Program-made: the position numbers and the translations under genes
Origin: Flavicella sp037132785
GTDB taxonomy: Bacteria; Bacteroidota; Bacteroidia; Flavobacteriales; Flavobacteriaceae
Length of the DNA stretch: 5,542 nt
Direction: 5' to 3'
Assembly (NCBI RefSeq): GCF_037132785.1
Contig: NZ_JBAHZZ010000026.1
Location: 1 to 5,542 of the forward strand
Notes under the pieces: generated by a model
What the model was told of the DNA's origin: nothing
The model's database searches: none
The model's input: only the letters and a program-made list of their open reading frames with translations
Shown: positions 1 to 5,542 of the stretch, piece by piece
Numbering within the stretch: position 1 is the first letter of the stretch
Layout: every line of letters begins with the position of its first letter

Positions 1-48
1 TAAATCACAAATGCTATCTGCAAAAGTAGGTGTTATTTGTAGTTTCAT
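1..48 (-). CDS. 5' end of an unidentified gene, cut by the window edge
   Basis: On the minus strand an open frame begins at the ATG at 48-46 and stays open to the window edge, giving MKLQITPTFADSICDL. A second in-frame ATG lies five codons upstream (63-61, adding MYIQA). I prefer the inner one because a promoter-like -7 box (60-53) would otherwise lie inside the coding region. No signal peptide or membrane segment is visible in the part seen. I do not recognise the family from 16 residues, and the frame could be chance in AT-rich DNA. It points the same way as the hexosaminidase gene, but more than 200 bp with a hairpin and a repeat element separate them, so it is probably transcribed on its own. 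Confidence 0.45.
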   Translation of the reverse strand, partial: MKLQITPTFADSICDL

Positions 49-52
49 GGCT

Positions 53-80
53 TGAATATACATCTTAATAAGTTAACAAA
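53..80 (-). promoter_or_regulatory. Weak Bacteroidota-type promoter candidate for the left-edge gene
   Basis: On the minus strand TTTG (80-77) is followed after 16 nt by TATATTCA (60-53). The Bacteroidota housekeeping consensus is a -33 TTTG box and a -7 TAnnTTTG box about 17-19 nt apart. The -33 box is exact, the -7 box matches four of six fixed positions, and the spacer is slightly short. If used, transcription would begin almost at the ATG at 48-46, giving a leaderless or nearly leaderless mRNA. Such short motifs arise often by chance in AT-rich DNA. Confidence 0.25.
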
Positions 81-127
81 CAATGATTTACACCCTAAGT
101 TTGGGTCTTTGTTTTTGTCATGTACCT

Positions 128-234
128 TGCAACGGTCTTAATATAATGGTTATCTTAAATAAATCTCAATATTTTTGAATCCTAAAATAAGAATTCCATA
201 CAAATTGCACTTTTGGAATTATCAATGAGTTGCA
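128..234 (-). repeat. Candidate 3'-end repeat element, copy A (after the hexosaminidase gene)
   Basis: Read on the minus strand, in the direction of the hexosaminidase gene, this segment opens with TGCAACT (234-228) 28 nt after the stop codon and closes with ATATTAAGACCGTTGCA (144-128). The closing 17-mer matches 16 of 17 bases of the one following rlmH (5402-5418). TGCAAC and GTTGCA are perfect complements, so the ends form a 6 bp terminal inverted repeat around about 107 bp. The interiors of the two copies show no obvious similarity by eye and differ in length (107 versus about 79 bp). The closing motif resembles short intergenic repeats I associate with Flavobacteriaceae genomes, but that is memory and was not checked. 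Confidence 0.5.
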
Positions 235-259
235 TTTTTTAAAGTATGCCAATTCTTAT
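187..259 (-). terminator. Long imperfect hairpin directly after the hexosaminidase stop codon
   Basis: Bases 187-195 (ATAAGAATT) pair with 251-259 (AATTCTTAT), and 197-201 (CATAC) pair with 244-248 (GTATG), separated by a small asymmetric internal loop. That gives 14 base pairs in two blocks. Further inside, TGCA at 206-209 can meet TGCA at 231-234. The structure begins three bases after the TAA at 265-263. On the minus strand the stem is followed by only a short T run (TTTAGG), so it is a poor textbook rho-independent terminator. It could instead protect the mRNA 3' end. An alternative 7 bp stem, AATTCCA (192-198) with TGGAATT (214-220), competes with it. It overlaps repeat copy A. Confidence 0.4.
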
Positions 260-262
260 GTT

Positions 263-2593
263 TTATTCTATTACAACTTCGTCAACAAACAACCATGAAC
301 CTCCTCCATTGGGTGGCGATCCTAAATTGGTGACTTTTACTTTTACAAATTTAGCATTAATAGGATTTATGTTTACTACAAAATCTTTTAAACTCGAATC
401 TGCATTTTGTAAATAGTCTCTTTTTGTTTCACCTTGTTTTTCAAATGAGTTTCCATCTATAGAAGTGAACACTTCAACAGCTACTGGAAAGTAAATTCCA
501 GAACCTTGATTTTCCATAGTTCCAACAGAAACTTTTTCTATCGTTTGTTCATTCTCTAAATCAATAACAACTTCCATATCATTACCTATCCATGCTTGCC
601 ATTGTCCATCATGAAAATTCTTTGTTCCTCTAATAGAATTTGTCAAGTTAAAGGCTCCTTGCCCCTTATATTGATCGCTATATATGTTTTCGTATTTTAC
701 AGTTTTTCCAACAGCTTTATGAAACTTAATAGTATCTATGTATATTTTCCCAATGGCTATATCATCTTCAAACAATGCTGCTTTAATAACTGTTGTTTCA
801 GTAATTTCAATCGGATTAGTATACTTAATTGCATCAGTATTAAGTTCACTGTTTCCTAAAACATAGCGAATATCTGAATTTGATAATTCATTTTTTAACA
901 CCAATGAAATGGACTTGTTTTCTAATGATATTTCAGAATTTGAAGAAACTAAGTATACACTCTTCGCGTAATTTAATCCAATTACATCATATCGTTTAAA
1001 TAATTGTTTTACTCTAATCGAAAAATCACTCCAATCTCTCAATTCTTTAGAACTCCAAACCGCTTCTGATAATGCAGCAATTCTAGGGAATATCATGTAT
1101 TCTGATTGCTCATTTGTAGGTACATATTCTGTCCATAAATTTGCTTGTCCACCCAAAACATGATTTGCTTGTTCAGGTGTCATGGACTCTACAACAGGAT
1201 CAAATTTATATACTTTGCTCAATGGTAAATAACCTCCCCAAGCCTTAGGTTCATCGTTCATTGGTCCTTGATAGTGATCGAAATAACAGTGTGAATTAGG
1301 TGTCATAATAACATCATGCCCTTGTTCTACTGCTTCGATTCCTCCTTTTACTCCTCTCCAACTCATTACCGTTGCATTCGGAGCCAAACCACCTTCTAAA
1401 ATTTCATCCCATCCCAATAATTTCTTTCCTTTAGAATTGAGAAACTTTTCCATACGAGTAATAAAATAACTCTGTAATTCGTGAGTATCTTTTAGACCTT
1501 CTTCTTTAATTCTTTTTTGACAATGTGGACAAACATCCCAATTTGTTTTTGTCGCTTCATCTCCACCTATATGAATATATTCAGATGGAAATATATCCAT
1601 CACTTCTGTCAATACATCTTCCAAGAATTCAAAGGTACTTTCTTTACCTGCACAGTAAATATCTGTTATAGGCCATAAACCACCAGAAGGAACTCCGATT
1701 GGTTTATCAAGACACGATAATTCTGGATAAGACGCAATGGCACTAGAAACATGTGCAGGCATTTCAATTTCAGGTACAATCTCTACATTTAAAGACTGAC
1801 CATAAGCAACAATTTCTTTTAAATCTTCTTGGGTTAAATAACCTCCATAAGTTCCTTTTTCTTCTGCTGTAGTTTCTCTTCTTCCTTTCCATGCAGCAGA
1901 TTCTTGATCAACTCGCCAAGCTCCTTTTTCTGTTAACTTTGGATATTTTTTAATTTCAATTCTCCATCCTTGATCATCTACTAAGTGTAAATGTAAAACG
2001 TTCATTTTGTGCATTGCCAAATTAGTAATCACTTCTTTTATGTATTCTTTATCAAAAAAGTGCCTGGACAAGTCCAACATTAAACCTCTCCATTTATATC
2101 TAGGAGCATCTATTATTGTGATATTTGGCAAGATCCATTGAATATCAGTCTGAACTGAGTTACTTTCAATTTCAGGAGGTAATAATTGAAATAAACTTTG
2201 AAAAGCATACATAAAACCACCGTAACTACTTGCTTCTATCTTAATTGTTTTATCTTCAATTCCTAAAACATATGCTTCTTCTGTCAACCCCGATTTTTCA
2301 TTAATCAAGATGCTATTACGCATATTTGTTGAATTGCTTATTTCAAGTTTTATTCCAGATGCCTTGTAGAATTTCTCAATAAAATAAGAAGCAATAGAAC
2401 GTTGGGACTCATTATTAATAACAACTTTTGTGTTTTTAGTTATTGTAAAACTTCCTTTTTTTAGTTCAAGCTCTTTCGGTTGTGGAATGATTGAAATTTC
2501 ATTTAATGTAAAATCTTTTTGAACATTCGACTGGCATGATACCAATAAAAAAAGAAAAAGTATTATGATGGAGTTTATATGTTTTGAAATCAT
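263..2593 (-). CDS. Beta-N-acetylhexosaminidase lipoprotein (GH20) with discoidin-like C-terminal domain
   Basis: This 776-residue exported glycosidase should release terminal beta-linked GlcNAc or GalNAc from chitin oligomers, glycoproteins or similar glycans. Residues 1-20 form a lipoprotein signal: a lysine, a hydrophobic stretch, then the lipobox LVSC with Cys20. In order follow a GH20b-type N-terminal domain (about 33-160), the GH20 catalytic barrel (about 164-515), a beta-sandwich like the chitobiase/hexosaminidase C-terminal domain (about 550-625) and an F5/8 type C (discoidin, CBM32-like) domain (about 635-774). Catalytic motifs are intact: HLHLVDDQGWR at 201-211, PEIEMPAH at 274-281, HIGGDE at 341-346 with the Asp345-Glu346 pair of the substrate-assisted mechanism, and NLWTEY at 485-490. 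CPHC (355-358) follows the active site. The start is the ATG directly before the signal peptide. The family call is firm; the exact substrate is not visible. Confidence 0.95.
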   Translation of the reverse strand: MISKHINSIIILFLFLLVSCQSNVQKDFTLNEISIIPQPKELELKKGSFTITKNTKVVINNESQRSIASYFIEKFYKASGIKLEISNSTNMRNSILINEKSGLTEEAYVLGIEDKTIKIEASSYGGFMYAFQSLFQLLPPEIESNSVQTDIQWILPNITIIDAPRYKWRGLMLDLSRHFFDKEYIKEVITNLAMHKMNVLHLHLVDDQGWRIEIKKYPKLTEKGAWRVDQESAAWKGRRETTAEEKGTYGGYLTQEDLKEIVAYGQSLNVEIVPEIEMPAHVSSAIASYPELSCLDKPIGVPSGGLWPITDIYCAGKESTFEFLEDVLTEVMDIFPSEYIHIGGDEATKTNWDVCPHCQKRIKEEGLKDTHELQSYFITRMEKFLNSKGKKLLGWDEILEGGLAPNATVMSWRGVKGGIEAVEQGHDVIMTPNSHCYFDHYQGPMNDEPKAWGGYLPLSKVYKFDPVVESMTPEQANHVLGGQANLWTEYVPTNEQSEYMIFPRIAALSEAVWSSKELRDWSDFSIRVKQLFKRYDVIGLNYAKSVYLVSSNSEISLENKSISLVLKNELSNSDIRYVLGNSELNTDAIKYTNPIEITETTVIKAALFEDDIAIGKIYIDTIKFHKAVGKTVKYENIYSDQYKGQGAFNLTNSIRGTKNFHDGQWQAWIGNDMEVVIDLENEQTIEKVSVGTMENQGSGIYFPVAVEVFTSIDGNSFEKQGETKRDYLQNADSSLKDFVVNINPINAKFVKVKVTNLGSPPNGGGSWLFVDEVVIE

Positions 2594-2907
2594 TATAAAA
2601 GTTTAAATTGTATACAAATCTTACGATTCTTCAAATGAAATAAAATAAAATTAGACACACAACCGATAAACGAGGTCTAAAGAAGCAAAATATAAAATTT
2701 TCGATGTGAATAAAATTCTATGTAGCTTGAGCTTTTATATAATCATCAATCTGGCAATATATCCTTTTCTAGCAAAGTTATACAATTCATCTTTATCACC
2801 TAGTTACTAGATGGCATTTACAGCTGTCAGTATTATTGTTTGCCTGTATTTTTATTATTGTAACCAAATATTTACATGGCATTATTGTATGTTAAATCAA
2901 CATAATA
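2594..2907. other. 314 bp intergenic region without a gene
   Basis: This stretch lies between the start of the hexosaminidase gene and the end of the YihY gene, both on the minus strand. All frames are broken by frequent stops, and no tRNA-like or other RNA structure stands out. It holds the weak hexosaminidase promoter candidate and a small hairpin three bases past the YihY stop (TATGTT 2888-2893 with AACATA 2899-2904, no T run after it). It also has three direct copies of ATTATTGT (2832-2839, 2854-2861, 2881-2888) and an 11 bp inverted repeat, CTAGTTACTAG (2800-2810). Its length argues that the hexosaminidase gene is not simply co-transcribed with the YihY gene. Confidence 0.6.
2615..2644 (-). 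promoter_or_regulatory. Weak promoter candidate for the hexosaminidase gene
   Basis: On the minus strand TTTA (2644-2641) is followed after 18 nt by AAGATTTG (2622-2615), which ends 21 nt before the ATG at 2593. Against the Bacteroidota pattern (TTTG, 17-19 nt, TAnnTTTG) the -33 box has three of four bases and the -7 box five of six fixed bases. It overlaps a 10 bp palindrome, TTGTATACAA (2608-2617), that could be an operator or chance. No clear Shine-Dalgarno sequence precedes the ATG. Confidence 0.35.
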
Positions 2908-3828
2908 TCAATATGTAGGTTTTTTGAATTTGGAATTAGATAAAAGCCCTTTTGAATTTTGCCTAAGTTTGTTCATGCTTGCATTTAGTTCAAAACCAAG
3001 TAATAAAATAATGGAATTCAGCCAGATAAAAAGCATTATTATTAGCAAAGCCCCTATAGAGCCATACAACTCATTGTATTTCGCAAACTTATCTACATAT
3101 ATACCAAAAGCATAAAAAGTTAAGATGTATAAAACGGTTGTTAAAATTGCTCCTGCAGAAAAAAATGAAGATTCCTTTCCTTCCTTTGTTCCAAAATAAT
3201 ACAATAAGGATACAGTTGTAAAAATCATAAAAATAAATATCAAATACCTGATATTACTTAACCATAGAAATTGGTCGCTTAACCATCCTTTTTGAATTAA
3301 AAAATCCAGCCCAAATTTAAATAAAATCGTAACTACAACAGTTAATATCAACAATATCGACATTAATAGGGAAGTTCCTAAAGAAACAATATAACCTTTT
3401 ACAACACTTCTTACTTCAGTAATATGATAAGAGTATTCAAAACCACCAAAAATCGCATTGACTCCATTTGTCATTAAAAAAATGGAAACTAAAAATCCAA
3501 AAGAGAGCAAACCTCCGTATTTGTTTTTAGCGATATCCTCCAAAACAGGAACAACGGCATTATAGGTTTTCGCAGGAACAGCTTCCGAAATCATCTCCAT
3601 AAAACTATCCTGAAAACCTTCTACAGGAATATAAGGTATTAACGTAAGCATAAATAGCATAAATGGGAAAATAGCCATAAAAAAACTATAAGAAATACCA
3701 CCAGCCCTTGAGGTAAGACCTCCTCTTACAATTCCAACTATATACATATATAACAGATCATAAAAGGTCATTCCTTCTAAACCTGGAACTTTTATTTTTT
3801 TTCCTAAATTGACAATTTTTTCAATCAT
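2908..3828 (-). CDS. YihY/BrkB-family inner-membrane protein
   Basis: This 306-residue integral membrane protein belongs to the YihY/virulence factor BrkB family, once mislabelled as ribonuclease BN. Its molecular function is not settled; transport or envelope roles have been suggested. About six hydrophobic segments are visible, near residues 45-66, 105-130, 145-170, 192-212, 223-245 and 255-280. Two family stretches stand out: RAGGISYSFFMAIFPFM (41-57), and the last segment running from YNELYGSIGA (251-260) through GFELNA (278-283). Both ends are polar and the C-terminus is lysine-rich. The length is normal for the family, with no frameshift. The gene begins 25 bp after the nadC stop on the same strand, so the two are probably one operon. 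The ribosome binding site is weak, with only an A-rich AAAAAG just before the ATG. Confidence 0.9.
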   Translation of the reverse strand: MIEKIVNLGKKIKVPGLEGMTFYDLLYMYIVGIVRGGLTSRAGGISYSFFMAIFPFMLFMLTLIPYIPVEGFQDSFMEMISEAVPAKTYNAVVPVLEDIAKNKYGGLLSFGFLVSIFLMTNGVNAIFGGFEYSYHITEVRSVVKGYIVSLGTSLLMSILLILTVVVTILFKFGLDFLIQKGWLSDQFLWLSNIRYLIFIFMIFTTVSLLYYFGTKEGKESSFFSAGAILTTVLYILTFYAFGIYVDKFAKYNELYGSIGALLIIMLFIWLNSIILLLGFELNASMNKLRQNSKGLLSNSKFKKPTY

Positions 3829-3853
3829 AACTTTTTATCTGAATTTTGACTGA

Positions 3854-4711
3854 TTAAAATGCCTTTAAGCTTAGGTCCATATTATACACAGAATGCGTCA
3901 ATGCTCCAGAAGAAATATAATCAACTCCGCATTCCGCATAAGATCTAAGTGTTTTTTCATTGATTCCTCCAGAAGATTCTATTTGACATTTTCCATTGAT
4001 CATTAAAATAGCTTTTCTTGTGTCTTCAAAAGTAAAATTATCGATTAAAATCCTATGAATACCATCAGAATTTAATATTTCTCTAATCTCTTTTAAATCT
4101 CTAGCTTCAATAATTATTTTTAAATCTCTACCTGTCTCTTTTAAGTAAGTATGAGTTTTTTCAATTGCTTTGGTAATTCCTCCCGAAAAATCAATATGAT
4201 TGTCTTTTAACATAATCATGTCATATAGGGCAAATCTGTGATTGACACCACCTCCAATTTTTACTGCCCATTTTTCCAAAGCACGAATTCCCGGGGTTGT
4301 TTTACGGGTATCTAAAATTTTAGTATTTGTTCCTTCCAACAATCCTGTATAGTATTTTGTTTTTGTAGCAATAGCACTCATGCGTTGCATTACATTTAAA
4401 ATCAATCTTTCTGCTTTTAAAATGGCATGTGAAGTTCCTTCCACGGTCAACACAACATCTCCATGTTTTACCTCAGTACCATCTTTTATCAATACAGTAA
4501 TTTTTATAGAAGGCTCAATATATTTAAAAACTCTTTCAGCAAAAGCAACACCAGCAATAATACCTGTATCTTTTACTAATAATTGAGCTTTTCCAATAGC
4601 TCCTTTTGGTATACATGCCAATGAACTATGGTCACCATCTCCCACGTCTTCACGAATAGCATTTTCTATTATTATTTCTAATTCTTTTTCAAATTGAACT
4701 TCTGTAATCAT
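3854..4711 (-). CDS. nadC: Nicotinate-nucleotide pyrophosphorylase (carboxylating), quinolinate phosphoribosyltransferase
   Basis: NadC converts quinolinate and PRPP to nicotinate mononucleotide, CO2 and pyrophosphate, the step joining the aspartate route to the common NAD pathway in the cytosol. Taking the ATG at 4711-4709 as start gives 285 residues, usual for the family. Visible motifs are EDVGDGD (21-27), Glu101-Arg102 with NVMQRMSA (106-113), DTRKTTPG (134-141), KWAVKIGGGVNHR (147-159), MLKDNHI (167-173), Glu202, ILIDN (221-225), ESSGGI (245-250) and SSGA (267-270), covering the quinolinate and PRPP binding sites of the alpha/beta barrel. The frame can be extended seven codons to a TTG at 4732-4730, but that codon lies inside the likely -7 box, so I reject it. 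The YihY gene follows after 25 bp. nadA and nadB are not in the window. Confidence 0.96.
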   Translation of the reverse strand: MITEVQFEKELEIIIENAIREDVGDGDHSSLACIPKGAIGKAQLLVKDTGIIAGVAFAERVFKYIEPSIKITVLIKDGTEVKHGDVVLTVEGTSHAILKAERLILNVMQRMSAIATKTKYYTGLLEGTNTKILDTRKTTPGIRALEKWAVKIGGGVNHRFALYDMIMLKDNHIDFSGGITKAIEKTHTYLKETGRDLKIIIEARDLKEIREILNSDGIHRILIDNFTFEDTRKAILMINGKCQIESSGGINEKTLRSYAECGVDYISSGALTHSVYNMDLSLKAF

Positions 4712-4729
4712 AGCATAAATTTTATTGTA

Positions 4730-4758
4730 CAAAAATACATTTTCTATCGAAGTTTAAA
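4730..4758 (-). promoter_or_regulatory. Promoter candidate for nadC (and the YihY gene)
   Basis: On the minus strand TTTA (4758-4755), a 17 nt spacer and TATTTTTG (4737-4730) fit the Bacteroidota promoter pattern. The -7 box matches TAnnTTTG at all fixed positions and the -33 box at three of four. A start a few bases downstream would leave a leader of roughly 12 nt before the ATG at 4711. No Shine-Dalgarno sequence is seen; the leader is A/T-rich, as is common in this phylum. Confidence 0.6.
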
Positions 4759-4827
4759 AAAATAATTTTCGCTTAATATCATCTTCATTCAAACTTAGAA
4801 TTTAAAGAGAATCTTCCTTCTATTTTC

Positions 4828-4835
4828 TATATTTG
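4828..4835 (+). promoter_or_regulatory. -7 box of the rlmH promoter, implying a leaderless mRNA
   Basis: TATATTTG matches TAnnTTTG at every fixed position and ends five bases before the rlmH ATG. Transcription from it would start at or within a few bases of the start codon, leaving no room for a ribosome binding site. No TTTG or TTG is found 16-20 nt upstream, so the -33 half is missing or degenerate. The box faces away from the nadC box on the other strand, making this a divergent promoter region. Confidence 0.55.
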
Positions 4836-4840
4836 TAAAT

Positions 4841-5314
4841 ATGAAGATAAAACTCCTGACAATCGGAAAAACAGATGATAAAAACTTGTCTGCTTTGATA
4901 GAAACCTATCAAGTTAGATTAAAACATTATATTAAATTTGAATTGGAAATTATCCCTGACATTAAGAATGTAAAAAACCTTTCTGAAAAGCAACAAAAAG
5001 AAAAAGAAGGGGAGTTAATTTTAAACAAATTACAGCAAACCGATCAATTGATTTTATTGGATGAAAAGGGTAAAGACTTTCGTTCCCTAGAGTTTTCACA
5101 ATACCTTCAAAAGAAAATGAATTCTGGCATAAAACAATTGGTGTTTGTTATTGGAGGTCCCTATGGATTTTCTGAAACAGTTTATAAAAAATCAATGGGT
5201 AAAGTATCTTTTTCAAAAATGACTTTCTCACATCAAATGATCCGGTTGTTTGTGGTAGAACAGTTATATAGAGGCTTTTCCATCTTAAAAAATGAACCAT
5301 ATCATCATGAATAA
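4841..5314 (+). CDS. rlmH: 23S rRNA (pseudouridine1915-N3)-methyltransferase RlmH
   Basis: RlmH uses S-adenosylmethionine to methylate N3 of pseudouridine 1915 (E. coli numbering) in helix 69 of 23S rRNA, acting late on assembled 70S ribosomes. The 157-residue protein is the usual length and belongs to the SPOUT class, whose C-terminal trefoil knot binds the cofactor as a homodimer. Visible signatures are LLDEKGK (72-78), VIGGPYG (103-109), the knot region MTFSHQMIRLFVVEQLYR (127-144) with His131, and the family-typical C-terminus PYHHE. The N-terminus MKIKLLTIGK aligns with the family start, so the ATG at 4841 is right although it has no ribosome binding site. The gene is transcribed divergently from nadC. 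A candidate repeat element begins 25 bp after its stop. Confidence 0.97.
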   Translation: MKIKLLTIGKTDDKNLSALIETYQVRLKHYIKFELEIIPDIKNVKNLSEKQQKEKEGELILNKLQQTDQLILLDEKGKDFRSLEFSQYLQKKMNSGIKQLVFVIGGPYGFSETVYKKSMGKVSFSKMTFSHQMIRLFVVEQLYRGFSILKNEPYHHE

Positions 5315-5338
5315 ATTTGCTGAATTCAATTTATAAAC

Positions 5339-5418
5339 GCAACTTCGGCATTAAAAAATCATACTGTTCAGTAGATAAATTTATGTTTTAGTATTTACTA
5401 AATACTAAGACCGTTGCA
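5339..5418 (+). repeat. Candidate 3'-end repeat element, copy B (after rlmH)
   Basis: This segment opens with GCAACT (5339-5344), 25 nt after the rlmH stop, and closes with ATACTAAGACCGTTGCA (5402-5418). The closing block differs from copy A (reverse complement of 128-144) at one of 17 positions. GCAAC (5339-5343) and GTTGC (5413-5417) are complementary and could close the segment. Inside are a 12 bp inverted repeat (TACTG 5362-5366, CAGTA 5369-5373) and a much stronger palindrome at 5385-5411. Around the first box both copies share, on the reverse strand, the pattern AGTTGCRTTT. The order and orientation relative to the gene upstream are the same as in copy A. Confidence 0.5.
5385..5411. repeat. 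Strong palindrome with 13-nt arms
   Basis: TTAGTATTTA (5388-5397), one central C (5398) and TAAATACTAA (5399-5408) form a perfect 10 bp inverted repeat. In plus-strand RNA it extends outward through one U-G wobble to G5385-C5411, for 13 pairs. The right arm runs into the closing 17-mer of repeat copy B. It could be an operator, a recombination or folding signal of the element, or an mRNA 3'-end stem for rlmH. The sequence does not say which. Confidence 0.6.
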
Positions 5419-5433
5419 TAATGCTCTTTTCAT

Positions 5434-5468
5434 TTTTAGATTTCAATTTTGACTTTTTAAATCTAAAA
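5434..5468 (+). terminator. AT-rich hairpin followed by a T tract, possible terminator for rlmH
   Basis: TTTTAGATTT (5434-5443) and AAATCTAAAA (5459-5468) form a perfect 10 bp stem with a 15 nt loop. It is followed on the plus strand by a T-rich run containing nine consecutive T residues. The position, about 120 bp after the rlmH stop, suits a terminator for that transcript. The stem has only one G-C pair and would be weak, and such pairing is easily found by chance in sequence this AT-rich. The rest of 5419-5542 holds no convincing gene. Confidence 0.3.
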
Positions 5469-5542
5469 TTTATATTTTTTTTTCTTATTTTCATTGTTTA
5501 TGTTAGTTATGGATCTATTTTTTGGTTCATTTTCCTTTAGTT

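Noticed and set aside
92..106. ACCC/GGGT hairpin followed by a T-rich run on the plus strand, terminator-like
   Set aside because: The stem is only 4 bp and no plus-strand gene lies upstream of it in the window; on the minus strand, where the local genes are, it lacks a T tract.
596..859. Plus-strand open frame of 87 codons opposite the hexosaminidase gene
   Set aside because: It is antisense to the well-supported discoidin and C-terminal part of the hexosaminidase and encodes no recognisable protein. The smaller plus-strand frames at 2924-3115 and 4380-4586 are rejected for the same reason.
2608..2617. Perfect 10 bp palindrome TTGTATACAA between the -7 box candidate and the hexosaminidase ATG
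   Set aside because: It could be an operator, but a single short AT-rich palindrome without a second copy or a nearby regulator gene is too weak for a separate feature.
2888..2904. 6 bp hairpin just after the YihY stop codon
   Set aside because: Only A/T pairs apart from one G-C pair and no T tract after it, so not a convincing terminator.
5340..5350. CTTCGG, as in stable UUCG tetraloops, downstream of rlmH
   Set aside because: The flanking bases do not pair, so there is no stem to carry the loop.
5421..5540. A 39-codon plus-strand frame starting MLFSFLDFNFDF and ending in TAG, rich in Phe, Ile and Leu
   Set aside because: The hydrophobicity follows directly from the T-rich sequence. There is no ribosome binding site or TAnnTTTG box before it, and it overlaps the hairpin at 5434-5468. 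Not supportable as a gene.
1..5542. Search for tRNA, rRNA, riboswitch, CRISPR array, insertion sequence or transposase
   Set aside because: No cloverleaf-like segment, regularly spaced repeat-spacer pattern, transposase frame or recognisable riboswitch was found by reading both strands.

Overview
The window is AT-rich DNA that reads as a member of Bacteroidota, most likely a marine-type flavobacterium. The evidence is a lipoprotein-anchored GH20 hexosaminidase with a discoidin-like tail, RlmH, NadC and YihY proteins whose sequence looks flavobacterial, and start regions carrying the Bacteroidota -7 motif TAnnTTTG instead of sigma70 boxes or strong Shine-Dalgarno sites. The genus cannot be fixed from the sequence.

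Layout. At the left edge a minus-strand gene starts and runs out of the window (1-48, only 16 codons seen). A roughly 200 bp intergenic stretch follows, holding a candidate repeat element and a hairpin. Then come the minus-strand GH20 hexosaminidase gene (263-2593), 314 bp without a gene (2594-2907), a minus-strand YihY/BrkB-type membrane protein gene (2908-3828) and, 25 bp away, minus-strand nadC (3854-4711). The 129 bp between the nadC ATG and the rlmH ATG form a divergent promoter region. rlmH runs on the plus strand (4841-5314). The last 228 bp contain no convincing gene but hold a second copy of the candidate repeat, a strong palindrome and an AT-rich hairpin.

Function. nadC (NAD synthesis) and the YihY gene are spaced as one operon. 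rlmH (23S rRNA modification) is transcribed away from them. The hexosaminidase is an exported glycan-degrading enzyme, probably with its own promoter. There is no sign of a multi-gene defence, secretion or mobile system.

The most unusual structure is noncoding. The 3' flanks of the hexosaminidase gene and of rlmH each carry, in the same orientation relative to their gene, a GCAACT box 25-35 nt after the stop and then a nearly identical 17-mer (ATAYTAAGACCGTTGCA) further on. GCAAC and GTTGC are complementary, so the two boxes could close each segment as terminal inverted repeats. This looks like two diverged copies of a small dispersed 3'-end element. The rest of the window is ordinary.
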